From Mucilaginibacter_A sp050954285 (lineage in GTDB: Bacteria > Bacteroidota > Bacteroidia > Sphingobacteriales > Sphingobacteriaceae), in the NCBI GenBank assembly GCA_050954285.1, contig JBPBPL010000006.1, positions 62,001-126,000 of the forward strand: a stretch of DNA of 64,000 nt, given 5' to 3'. Both the position numbers and the translations under genes were made by a program. The notes under the pieces are model-generated. The model was not told the origin of the DNA and searched no databases. It was given only the letters and a program-made list of their open reading frames with translations. Each line of letters starts with the position of its first letter. The first letter of the stretch is position 1. Shown in pieces: positions 51,330-59,742 of the stretch.

Positions 51330-52927
51330 TTCTTCGGAGACTTTGCTTTTTTAACCCGGAAGTGTGCTTTGTTTGCCGGATTAATTTCGGCTTCGCCAAT
51401 CATGCCCATTGCGCAACGGAATCCAACTTCAGCTGTAGCATCTTCCTGATCCATAAATCTACGTGTTGCTGGGTTTAACCAGTAAGCACGATCATTCCAG
51501 GAACCGCCTTTATAAACTTTAGAATGATCATTTACTAAAGTAGTGTTGCCATATAAAGTAGTGTTTACAGAATCAGCATAACCACGAACATCGGGTGTAA
51601 ATGCTTTACCAGAATTATTGGCAGCTGTAACCGCGCTTGCAGTTGGATTATTGTTAACAGCATTAGTTTCTGCAGCCGTTGCATGCTTTCCGTTCAATTC
51701 GCTCCACTTTTGTTTTTTGGAAGTTTTAGCTAAATCCTTAATTGGTCGGCCAAACTTATCTTTTGCCAATAAACCTTTATCAGTATTGGCCAGTCTTTTA
51801 TCGGTATAAATATTACCCCGGAAAGGGTTGAAATCTTCGAAATCTTCGTAAGACAACTGCCGGTAAGTATCAGCAGTCCATTCATTTACGTTTCCGGCCA
51901 TGTTATATAAACCAAAATCATTTGGCGGAAAAGAACGAACAGGGGCTGTAATATCAGCTTTATCATTCAAATAGCCGCCTGTACCCATATTATCACCTGC
52001 ACCGCGTTTAAAGTTGGCTAAAATTAAACCGCGCGTACTCTTTTTAGGTGAACGAACACCCATGCCATTCCATGGATAAATCTTACCATCACTGATGTTT
52101 TCAAACTGAGTATTTCCGGCCAAAGCCAAGGCTGAATATTCCCATTCTGCTTCTGTAGGTAAACGATAAGGTTGTTTCAACACACCATCTTCAATACGTG
52201 CAGGGCGGGTAGCAGGTTTTCCACCTTGTCCTTTCGCAGCAGCGTTCAAATCTTTTGGCATATTTTTGCCATCGATGCCTTTACCACGGTATTGATTATT
52301 TAAATACATGTCTGTATTAAACGCTGCATCACTACCTGTTTTTTTATTTTTGCTCATGGTTTTCCAATCGGTTATAATACCACGTTCGCGCAAAATCTCT
52401 TCATTAACACGTTGTGTACGCCAGTCGCAATAATCATTTGCCTGATCCCAGCTTACACCAACAACAGGATAATCCTGATAACCTGGATGACGAAGATAAT
52501 TATCAACGTAAGGTTCATTGTAGGATAAAGGCTGTCTCCAAACTAAAGTGTCTGGGATGGCATCATAATACATTTCCCGCTCTTGCGGATAAGTTCTTTT
52601 GATCCAATATAAATATTCAAGCCAGTCTGTGTTAGCTACTTCCGTTTCATCCATATAAAAAGATGCTACTGTAACCCTTCTCCTAACATTATTATAATCA
52701 AACTGAAGATCCTCGTTTAAAGATCCGCCCAAAACAAAAGTACCACCTTCAACCGGAACTAAACCAGGACCGGGAGCAGGGTGTTTTTTGGCAAAAACCT
52801 GGAAACCACCATTGGTACGATCATTGTAAGCCCAGCCTGTTTTTTGAGATTTTGCTTTATTACAACTGCTTAATACGCCGCCAAGCATAAGCACTGCTAA
52901 AGCACAGTTGGTAAAATTTCTTTTCAT
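51317..52927 (-). CDS. gldJ: Gliding-motility/T9SS lipoprotein GldJ
   Basis: 536 aa. The lipobox GVLSSC gives a lipidated Cys22. A formylglycine-generating-enzyme-like (SUMF1) fold follows: GLVPVEGGTFVLGGSLNEDL, VRRRVTVASFYMDETEVANTDW, PYRLPTEAEWEYSALA, LYNMAGNVNEWTADTYR and VYKGGSWNDRAYWL. The gene next to porV and the opening text match GldJ, which stabilises the GldK/L/M motor complex of type IX secretion and gliding. The catalytic cysteines of true FGE are not expected. Confidence 0.85.
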   Translation of the reverse strand: MKRNFTNCALAVLMLGGVLSSCNKAKSQKTGWAYNDRTNGGFQVFAKKHPAPGPGLVPVEGGTFVLGGSLNEDLQFDYNNVRRRVTVASFYMDETEVANTDWLEYLYWIKRTYPQEREMYYDAIPDTLVWRQPLSYNEPYVDNYLRHPGYQDYPVVGVSWDQANDYCDWRTQRVNEEILRERGIITDWKTMSKNKKTGSDAAFNTDMYLNNQYRGKGIDGKNMPKDLNAAAKGQGGKPATRPARIEDGVLKQPYRLPTEAEWEYSALALAGNTQFENISDGKIYPWNGMGVRSPKKSTRGLILANFKRGAGDNMGTGGYLNDKADITAPVRSFPPNDFGLYNMAGNVNEWTADTYRQLSYEDFEDFNPFRGNIYTDKRLANTDKGLLAKDKFGRPIKDLAKTSKKQKWSELNGKHATAAETNAVNNNPTASAVTAANNSGKAFTPDVRGYADSVNTTLYGNTTLVNDHSKVYKGGSWNDRAYWLNPATRRFMDQEDATAEVGFRCAMGMIGEAEINPANKAHFRVKKAKSPKKIQL

Positions 52928-53194
52928 TTTTTAAGAATCCTGTAGAACGTAAATTTAAAAATTTTCGTAAAAAACGCCAAAATAAAATTTATGCATCATC
53001 ATATATCTTTTTCAGACATAATTATATTGAACGAAATAACATCTTTTAGAGTTACAGCAGATCAAAATTTAGTTAGATTTGACAATGAGCAAGTTGTAAA
53101 GTAGTTATTTGCTTTGTACAACGGTTTTTGTTTTGCTTTATTCTATAACATTTATAAAATTATCGTGCTGCTTTAAACTTATTATTCTGTCTTA
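52928..53194. other. Divergent promoter region gldJ/porV
   Basis: 267 AT-rich nt with no motif copy, ORF or hairpin that I can support. It presumably carries both promoters, but no clear TTG/TAnnTTTG pair was found. Confidence 0.5.
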
Positions 53195-54340
53195 ATGGAA
53201 ATTGATACTATTATTAAAAATGCTTTAATCGTAACAATTTGTTTTGGTTTTAGCATTTTTCATGTAGATGCCCAGGTTAACAGTACCAATACCAATGGCA
53301 GTTCTACTTCAGGTGCACTGGTTACGGCTGTTCCTTTTTTAACCATTTCTCCAGATGCCCGTTCAGGTGCAATTGGCGATGCCGGCGTTGCATTATCCAA
53401 CGACAAAAATGCCAATTATTGGAATCCTTCTAAGCTGGCTTATATAGAAAATGGCGATCAGCTTTCTTTATCTTACAGTCCGTGGTTGCGTCGTTTAGTG
53501 CCAGATATTAACTTGGCTTATTTAAGTTATGCCCACAAACTGGATGATCGAAATGTGATTGGCTTATCTTTAAAGTATTTCAACTTAGGTAAAATCCAGT
53601 TGGTAGATGTTAACCAGCAGGAGCAGGGTACTTATACACCAAATGAATTTGCCATTGATGCCAGTTTTGCCCGGAAGTTTGGAGAAAATTTTTCCTTGGG
53701 TACTTCTTTAAGATACATTTATTCCAATCTTTCCAATGGTAGTTTTTCCAACAGTCAGCAAACTAAAGCAGGGCAGGCCGTAGCGGCGGATGTTTCTTTG
53801 ACTTATAGAAATCCAACGCAACTTTTTGGTACAGATGATCTTTTTGCATTAGGTGTCAATATTTCAAATATCGGTTCTAAAATCAGTTATACAGAAACCG
53901 GGCAAAAATATTTTCTGCCTACAAATTTACGAGTTGGAGTTGCGAATACTTGGTATTTAGATACTTATAATGAATTAACCGCCACTGTGGATGCTAATAA
54001 GCTACTGGTTCCAAGCAATGCAAACTCTACAGCAAGTGTTCCTGCCGGGATTTTTGGTTCTTTTACAGATGCTGGATTTAGCGGAGAACTTAAAGAAATT
54101 AATTTTGCCGGTGGGTTAGAATATTGGTACAACCATCAGTTTGCCTTGCGTACCGGTTATTTCTACGAGAATCCAAACCTCGGGAACCGTAAATATTTAA
54201 CGCTTGGTCTCGGCTTAAGGTACGAAGCTTTTAACCTTGATTTTTCTTACCTGGTTGCCAATGAACAGCAAAGTGCACTGGCTAATACCTTGCGTTTCAC
54301 TTTGGGTTATGCTTTCGGCAGAAATTCAGCAATTAAATAA
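53195..54340 (+). CDS. porV: T9SS outer-membrane shuttle protein PorV
   Basis: 381 aa. A hydrophobic signal (about 8-26) is followed by PFLTISPDARSGAIGDAGVALSNDKNANYWNPSKLAY, the conserved start of the FadL-like barrel of PorV/LptO. It ends LRFTLGYAFGRN. PorV takes folded T9SS cargo from the translocon and passes it to the PorU sortase. Divergent from gldJ, as expected for type IX loci; porU itself is not in the window. Confidence 0.9.
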   Translation: MEIDTIIKNALIVTICFGFSIFHVDAQVNSTNTNGSSTSGALVTAVPFLTISPDARSGAIGDAGVALSNDKNANYWNPSKLAYIENGDQLSLSYSPWLRRLVPDINLAYLSYAHKLDDRNVIGLSLKYFNLGKIQLVDVNQQEQGTYTPNEFAIDASFARKFGENFSLGTSLRYIYSNLSNGSFSNSQQTKAGQAVAADVSLTYRNPTQLFGTDDLFALGVNISNIGSKISYTETGQKYFLPTNLRVGVANTWYLDTYNELTATVDANKLLVPSNANSTASVPAGIFGSFTDAGFSGELKEINFAGGLEYWYNHQFALRTGYFYENPNLGNRKYLTLGLGLRYEAFNLDFSYLVANEQQSALANTLRFTLGYAFGRNSAIK

Positions 54341-54355
54341 AATACTTTTGGGCTG

Positions 54356-54835
54356 ATGAAAATAAAAGTAGGTTTTGGGTTTGATGTGCACCAGTTGCGT
54401 CATGGTCATCCGTTTGTGATGGGCGGAGTAGATTTAGAACATACATCTGGTGCTTTTGGCCATTCTGATGCAGATGTATTGCTTCATGCCATTTGCGATG
54501 CTTTGCTGGGTGCAGTAAATTTGGGGGATATTGGTTTGCATTTTTCTAACACCGATGAACGCTGGCGAGGCATCAGCAGTTTATTGCTGCTAAAAGAAGT
54601 ATTGAAAATGCTGGAAGAACGCAGTTGGAAAGTAGGAAATATTGATGCCATGATTTGTTTGGAAGCACCTAAAATCAATCCGCATATTCCAGCAATGAAA
54701 ACTCATATTTCGGATGCAACCGGCATCAGTCAGGAAGATATTTCTATTAAAGCCACCACTAACGAAACAATGGGTTTCGTAGGTCGGAAAGAAGGCGTTG
54801 TGGCATATGCGGTTTGCCTGATCGAAAAAATTTAG
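54356..54835 (+). CDS. ispF: 2-C-methyl-D-erythritol 2,4-cyclodiphosphate synthase
   Basis: 159 aa. The metal ligands Asp and His are in GFDVHQLRHG (residues 8-10), with FGHSDADVLLHAICDALLGA, DIGLHFSNTDE and the tail TTNETMGFVGRKEGVVAYA. It catalyses step five of the non-mevalonate isoprenoid pathway. Its stop codon lies within a motif copy. Confidence 0.95.
   Translation: MKIKVGFGFDVHQLRHGHPFVMGGVDLEHTSGAFGHSDADVLLHAICDALLGAVNLGDIGLHFSNTDERWRGISSLLLLKEVLKMLEERSWKVGNIDAMICLEAPKINPHIPAMKTHISDATGISQEDISIKATTNETMGFVGRKEGVVAYAVCLIEKI
54581..54602 (-). repeat. Interspersed motif copy inside ispF
   Basis: Minus strand ATACTTCTTTTAGC-AGCAATAA, read in the gene as LLLLKEVL. Confidence 0.65.
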
Positions 54836-54875
54836 GTTGATAAAAGAAGCATGATACTTCTTTTATCAACCTAAA
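54831..54875. terminator. Perfect inverted pair of motif copies after ispF
   Basis: TTTAGGTTGATAAAAGAAG and its exact 19-nt complement flank a CATGATA loop. Each arm is a full motif (CTTCTTTTATC-AACC-TAAA). It lies between convergent ispF and the polysaccharide gene and contains the ispF stop codon. It is the clearest sign that motif pairs serve as terminators. Confidence 0.92.
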
Positions 54876-54898
54876 TGCAACACAGCATATCATCTTAA

Positions 54899-54921
54899 TT
54901 TTATGCCGATAAAAGAAGCAT
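54899..54921 (-). repeat. Interspersed motif copy, near-consensus
   Basis: Minus strand ATGCTTCTTTTATC-GGCA-TAAAA, directly after the polysaccharide gene stop (54922) and the third copy within 100 nt. Confidence 0.9.
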
Positions 54922-57900
54922 TTACACTTTTTCTTCCTGCATAACAACCGTTCCGGTTCGTTTTAAATCGCCCCAGGCATGGAGTTCGCCTTTTAATGCT
55001 TTGCGCACCGATTTAAAAAGCACATAATACATTAGCTGCCGCCACATAAAACGTTGCGGAATGATGTAGATGAGCTTGCGGTAATCTTCTTTTTCCATCC
55101 GGAAAGCCAACACGCCAACCAGCAAATCTACCAACACAAAAACTAAATAATAGATAAGCATTTTCCCCGGATTCTCCCCAAATAAACTCAGAATCATCAT
55201 TAAGTCTGCCAACGGCGAAAACAAGGGCAAAATAATCTGGAAAACCAAAATATTTGGCATACCAACCATCCCAAAATAGCGGTATTTGGGATTGAACAAA
55301 GTTTTGCGGTGTTTCCAAAAGCTTTGCATTACTCCAAAACTCCAACGAAAGCGCTGTTTTACCAGCATTTCTATTGTTTCCGGTGCTTCGGTATAAGCAA
55401 TTGCTTCGCCACAATTTTTGATGATGTAGCCTTGTTTCAAAATCCGCATCGTCAAATCGCAATCTTCAGCGAGTGTATCCGAGGTAAAACCTCCGGCTTC
55501 TTCAATTGCAGTTTTTCGGAAAGCACCAATAGCGCCAGGAACTACGGTAATGCTATTCAGCAAATCAAAAGCACGGCGATCCATATTTTGAGCCGTAATA
55601 TATTCGATGGATTGCCAGCGCGTAATTAAATTGACTTCGTTGCCTACTTTTACCGTTCCGGCCACGGCTCCAATCTCTTCATCAGTAAAGTAAGACATCA
55701 AATGATAAACTGCATCTGTTTGCAACTGTGTATCAGCATCAATGCAAACTGCAAAATCATACGTGCTTCTTTTAATGCCATAATTTAAAGCTGTTGCCTT
55801 GCCACCGTTGGGCTTAGTCAGGATTTTAACCAGCGGATGATGAAGGTAAGCGGCAGTAACAATTTCCAAAGTTCTGTCTTTCGAACCGTCATCTACAAAA
55901 ATAATCTCAAAAACAGGATAATCGGTTTTAAGTAAACTGCTGATGGTTTTTAAAACCGTTACCTCTTCATTATAACCTGGGACAATGATGCTAACCGGCG
56001 GCAAATCTGTTGGTAAAATCTTTTTTTCAGTTTTTTGATGCGCGCTAAATTGTCTCCAAGCCAGTACGCCAACTAAAATAATGCGGCCCAAAGCCAGGAA
56101 AATTGCAATTAAAAAAACGTAGAACAAAAACCAGTTGCCGTAAAAATAACTCAGGATAAAAAAGCTATATAAAGGACCAAGATAATTGCTGGTGGCATCA
56201 TCATGGATAACCGGCATCACTTCATTTTTTGTTTTACCAATGATGCTGGAAATAGTAGTAAACTGGTAGCCGTGTTTTTTAAAATAATCAATAATTCGGG
56301 GCAAAGCTTTTATTGTTTCCTGGCGCGTATCTCCTCCTGCATCATGCAGCAGAATCATAGAGCCTTTATTGCGCTGGGCAATGGTTCGGGCAACAATGCT
56401 GTCAGCAGTAACGCCTGGCTGCCAGTCTGTTGGGTCGATAGACTCACCAATATTAATGTAGTTTTCTTCCCGGCTTTTTTCTACCGGGATTACTTCTGCT
56501 ACATTTTGTGGTTCGGCATCAGCATTAAATGGCGGACGAAACAGGATCGTACTTCGGCCGGTAACAGCCTCAATCAAACGACGTGTAGCATTTAGTTCCA
56601 GCACAACCCGTTGCAAACTTACTGCAGAAATATCAGGGTGCAAATAGGTATGATTGCCAATTTCGTAACCCGCATTAAACTCCTCCCGCAATAAAGGAAT
56701 ATTTTTTTCGGCCATACTGCCCACCACAAAAAATGCAGCGGGCACATTTTCACGTTTTAAAATTTCCAGAATTTGTGGCGTGTACGTTGGATCCGGACCG
56801 TCATCAAAAGTTAAAACTACTTTTTTGGGCGAGTAACCATAACGGCGGATTACATATTTAGTAGGCAGTTGAATATAATTCTGATCCTTAATCATGAAGG
56901 TTTTAGGATCGATTTTGAGTGAAAGTAAGCCGGGTTTTGGGGTAGAAACCAAGTCAAGCACTTCACCTTCACCGGTATAATCTACGCGATTGCTCAAACC
57001 TACACGCGTGAGCCGGGCAGTATCAATGCCGGTTTTTCGTAAGGAATCTATAGACAGATTTTTGGCAAAATAAGTCCAGATCCGCGAGTCCTCCGAACCT
57101 AAACGCCATAAAGCCACGCCACCGGTTGCCCAATCATCCGCCATTCGGATAACGTTGAAATTGGTGGCTGCATCCGTAAAATAAACCGTATGCTTTATTT
57201 TATTACCATCGGTGTAATCAAAATTAAGGTTAGCAGATTCCTTATTAAAATTGATTTTGCTTTTATGCTCCTGTGCCAGCTGGATGGCTTCCTGATAGGT
57301 TACTGCTTTACCTTCACTGTTTTCCGGCCAGTCATAACCCAAAGCTGCAACTGTCAAAATCACTTTATTGCTTGGCACTTGAGAACAAACATTGTCCAGA
57401 ATATTTTCTACATCGTGCTGATCAGAAATATCACTATTAGTCAGACCATCATTAAAAGCCATCACAATCAGGTAATCACAATAATTCTGCAGCAATTTTA
57501 AATCATACTCACCATCATTGGGCACCACCTGCTGCATAACCAAATAGTTTTTAGCATGAAGTGTGGTGTAAAGTTCCTTTTCAAAAGCAATATAGTTTTT
57601 ATTATTCCGGTTGGCAATATCTTCAAAATGGATATCCACACCTTTGATATCGTACTTAACCAGATTATCTAAAATATTGTTGATCAGTTTGGTACGATGT
57701 GATTTAGTTTTAACGATGTTCTGTACTGTTTTTGCATCCCAGTTTCCATCAACCAGATTTTCAATGATGGCAATAACGGGTTTTTTGTTTTTTCGGACGA
57801 GTTTGGTCAGTTCCGGTTCCAGCTTTCCTTTTAAAGAATCTGTGCCGGGCACGATGGTAAATGATTCGCTAATCACCATATCCATTTTGTTGATATGATC

Positions 57901-58263
57901 TGTAAGCGAAGTAAAAGATTGCGGATCCCAAGGCCAGAAAAAGCCTACATTTAAGCGGTTTTTGTTGTTAGGATGCTCAAGCTGATGCTGACGGCGGTTT
58001 TGGGCGAGTTCCCGTATTTGCCGTACATCAAGCTTGATTTCTTTAAAACGTTTTGATTTCTTTACCTGATCAAGCTGTTTTTGACTGAGTTTTTTGGGAA
58101 TATCGAGCAGGTTGGGTAATAACGGATATTGATGTGAAGAAATGGTAATAACCGCAGCAACTGCACTTAGAAGTAATACAGCGATGAGGGTTCGGCTTAG
58201 CCATTTGAGCCGGTTCCATCTTCCCGGAGAGTCTGTTTGAAAAATTTGTTTATCGGCGGACAT
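54922..58263 (-). CDS. GH18 - polysaccharide deacetylase - GT2 fusion protein
   Basis: 1113 aa, three enzymes in one chain. A membrane anchor (about 20-42) leads to a GH18-like domain (about 100-420, with KGVDIHFED, catalytic Glu kept) and a NodB-type deacetylase (about 475-690: LTFDDGPDPTYTP, HTYLHPD, FRPPFNADAEP, LLHDAGGD). A helix near 710-740 comes before a processive family-2 glycosyltransferase (about 760-1000: FVDDGSKDRT, DADTQLQ, AEDCDLTMRI, QRFRW) and four C-terminal helices. The set resembles fused PgaC and PgaB, so it probably polymerises and trims a beta-linked N-acetylglucosamine polysaccharide for the capsule or biofilm. Confidence 0.88.
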   Translation of the reverse strand: MSADKQIFQTDSPGRWNRLKWLSRTLIAVLLLSAVAAVITISSHQYPLLPNLLDIPKKLSQKQLDQVKKSKRFKEIKLDVRQIRELAQNRRQHQLEHPNNKNRLNVGFFWPWDPQSFTSLTDHINKMDMVISESFTIVPGTDSLKGKLEPELTKLVRKNKKPVIAIIENLVDGNWDAKTVQNIVKTKSHRTKLINNILDNLVKYDIKGVDIHFEDIANRNNKNYIAFEKELYTTLHAKNYLVMQQVVPNDGEYDLKLLQNYCDYLIVMAFNDGLTNSDISDQHDVENILDNVCSQVPSNKVILTVAALGYDWPENSEGKAVTYQEAIQLAQEHKSKINFNKESANLNFDYTDGNKIKHTVYFTDAATNFNVIRMADDWATGGVALWRLGSEDSRIWTYFAKNLSIDSLRKTGIDTARLTRVGLSNRVDYTGEGEVLDLVSTPKPGLLSLKIDPKTFMIKDQNYIQLPTKYVIRRYGYSPKKVVLTFDDGPDPTYTPQILEILKRENVPAAFFVVGSMAEKNIPLLREEFNAGYEIGNHTYLHPDISAVSLQRVVLELNATRRLIEAVTGRSTILFRPPFNADAEPQNVAEVIPVEKSREENYINIGESIDPTDWQPGVTADSIVARTIAQRNKGSMILLHDAGGDTRQETIKALPRIIDYFKKHGYQFTTISSIIGKTKNEVMPVIHDDATSNYLGPLYSFFILSYFYGNWFLFYVFLIAIFLALGRIILVGVLAWRQFSAHQKTEKKILPTDLPPVSIIVPGYNEEVTVLKTISSLLKTDYPVFEIIFVDDGSKDRTLEIVTAAYLHHPLVKILTKPNGGKATALNYGIKRSTYDFAVCIDADTQLQTDAVYHLMSYFTDEEIGAVAGTVKVGNEVNLITRWQSIEYITAQNMDRRAFDLLNSITVVPGAIGAFRKTAIEEAGGFTSDTLAEDCDLTMRILKQGYIIKNCGEAIAYTEAPETIEMLVKQRFRWSFGVMQSFWKHRKTLFNPKYRYFGMVGMPNILVFQIILPLFSPLADLMMILSLFGENPGKMLIYYLVFVLVDLLVGVLAFRMEKEDYRKLIYIIPQRFMWRQLMYYVLFKSVRKALKGELHAWGDLKRTGTVVMQEEKV
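55763..55787 (+). repeat. Interspersed motif copy inside the fusion gene
   Basis: GTGCTTCTTTTAAT-GCCATAATTTA, antisense, read as IKRST within the GT2 domain. Confidence 0.65.
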
Positions 58264-58316
58264 TCAATATTAGATGCATTGAAAAGCAATAGTTTAACTC
58301 AAACACCAGCGGTAGT

Positions 58317-58481
58317 TTAACGTGCTGGTTTGTTTACTTCTACCTGAGAAAAGTCAACCCCGCATTTACAATTGCTGCCGCAACTTTTTTTTGCAGTTAC
58401 ACTATTGTAAATTAAGCGGCGGCCAACATAAAAAAGAGCTGCTAAAAACAGTATGGCAACTAAAATAATTTGGAGGTTCAT
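58317..58481 (-). CDS. FeoB-associated Cys-rich membrane protein
   Basis: 54 aa from the ATG at 58481. One N-terminal helix (MNLQIILVAILFLAALFYV) is followed by a short tail with CGSNCKCGVDF, the pattern of small FeoB-associated Cys-rich proteins. They usually sit beside feoB (ferrous iron uptake), but no feo gene is nearby, so the role here is unclear. It lies between the polysaccharide gene and the ATP-grasp cluster. Confidence 0.8.
   Translation of the reverse strand: MNLQIILVAILFLAALFYVGRRLIYNSVTAKKSCGSNCKCGVDFSQVEVNKPAR
58437..58454 (-). repeat. Weak interspersed motif copy (GT variant)
   Basis: Minus strand ATACTGTTTTTAGCAGCT, inside the Cys-rich gene, read as ILFLAA. It may be chance. 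Confidence 0.4.
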
Positions 58482-58493
58482 ATTTTCAGGATT

Positions 58494-58515
58494 ATACTTC
58501 TTTTACCAGATAAAA
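58494..58515 (+). repeat. Interspersed motif copy
   Basis: ATACTTCTTTTACC-AGA-TAAAA between the ATP-grasp gene and the Cys-rich gene. Confidence 0.85.
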
Positions 58516-58532
58516 AGCTGAAAGTCTGATTT

Positions 58533-59729
58533 TTACCTTTTTGGGAAGAAAGCAACCGTACCGCCAACCCAGTCAAAATCTTTATTGTACCGAACGCCAA
58601 TCATTTTTCCACGGCTTAATCGTGATAAATTAATGGCTAAAGTTGGCTGTTTGTCTTCTTCCGGCCAAAGATACAAAATCCTGATTTCACATTTTACGCC
58701 GCCATCCGGTGCCTGCACAATTGGCTCATAAATTACTTTCTCCTGAAGAATCCAGTTTTCAGGATCAGGAATTGCTTGAATATCTGCTTCTTTTACATCA
58801 ATAATTACACCTTGGCCGGCAAAAGAAAATAATGGTTTCAGTACAAAATCTTCCAAGTTTTTTGGGGCTGAAGGAAGTTCATTCAAAAACCAGGTTTTCG
58901 GCACAAATTCACTGTGTAAAAAAGGCATCGTAAACTTGCTGATGCGGTAAAACCAGTTCGGATGCGTAATCCATTCCACATCCAAGTCCTGCCGAATATC
59001 TACTACTTTATCGAAAATATTTGGGTCGGTATCAATCTCGTCAAAAATTAAGCGGTTATAAATCCGATTGATAAAAATTTTCTGCTCCCCCAATAAATAG
59101 TATAATTTTTTGCCTTCCAGTTTCAAATCTTCCAGCGGAATAATCGGAATGCCCAACTGTTTTTGGGTAATGAAAAAATCAACAGCTGTTTTTTGGTGAA
59201 GTGCATCCACATCCATCAAAACCACTTCTTCAGGTTGGTACGGGCCAACAATTGTTCTTTTCAACAAAGCCAGATAGCTGTCTTTATCCAGGCCGGAAAA
59301 ATAGATGCTTCTTTTATCGGATAAATTATAAGCTTCCTGATAACAATCTCCCAGAAAAGACTGAAAGCCGTATAAAGATGGGAATCCCTGTAATTCAATT
59401 AGTTTTGGAATAATTTGTTCATTTTCATCTTTACAGATCGCAAAATCCAAAGCAATAAAGTGCGGATGTTCGGTTTCGTTGGCCACTTCCCACTTCTTCG
59501 GAATAGCGCGTTTTGTCAGATTTTTAAAACCCGGATCAAGAATCGTTTTCAAGATTTCTTCTCCCGCCAGAACCAGTTTTTCCTTTAAATCTTTACTGAT
59601 AAAAACTGGCGTTTCTGCTACACGGAAAGCAACATCGTCTTTTAAATCTTCCTGAAGAATCTTTAAAAAATGCTGGTATTTTTCTGCTGAAAATTGCTCG
59701 TTAAAAACTTTTCGTGCCGAGGAAATCAT
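58533..59729 (-). CDS. ATP-grasp amidoligase (glutathionylspermidine-synthase-like)
   Basis: 398 aa cytoplasmic protein. ALDFAICKDENEQIIPKLIELQGFPSLYGFQ (about 93-123) and FVLKPLFSFAGQGVIIDV (about 298-315, ATP-binding Lys and Gly loop), followed by WILQEKVIYEPIV and CEIRILYLW, are ATP-grasp features. It ends the five-gene cluster 63613-58533. Substrate unknown; it probably ligates an amine or amino acid to a carboxylate. One motif copy inside at 59305 reads DKRSI. Confidence 0.8.
   Translation of the reverse strand: MISSARKVFNEQFSAEKYQHFLKILQEDLKDDVAFRVAETPVFISKDLKEKLVLAGEEILKTILDPGFKNLTKRAIPKKWEVANETEHPHFIALDFAICKDENEQIIPKLIELQGFPSLYGFQSFLGDCYQEAYNLSDKRSIYFSGLDKDSYLALLKRTIVGPYQPEEVVLMDVDALHQKTAVDFFITQKQLGIPIIPLEDLKLEGKKLYYLLGEQKIFINRIYNRLIFDEIDTDPNIFDKVVDIRQDLDVEWITHPNWFYRISKFTMPFLHSEFVPKTWFLNELPSAPKNLEDFVLKPLFSFAGQGVIIDVKEADIQAIPDPENWILQEKVIYEPIVQAPDGGVKCEIRILYLWPEEDKQPTLAINLSRLSRGKMIGVRYNKDFDWVGGTVAFFPKR
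59305..59326 (+). repeat. Interspersed motif copy inside the ATP-grasp gene
   Basis: ATGCTTCTTTTATC-GGA-TAAATT, antisense. Confidence 0.8.
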
Positions 59730-59742
59730 GATATTTCTAAAG

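Noticed and set aside
58782..58799. Core-like CTTCTTTTA in the ATP-grasp gene at 58.78 kb
   Set aside because: It has TCTG in place of ATG and no TAAAA half; too weak to list.
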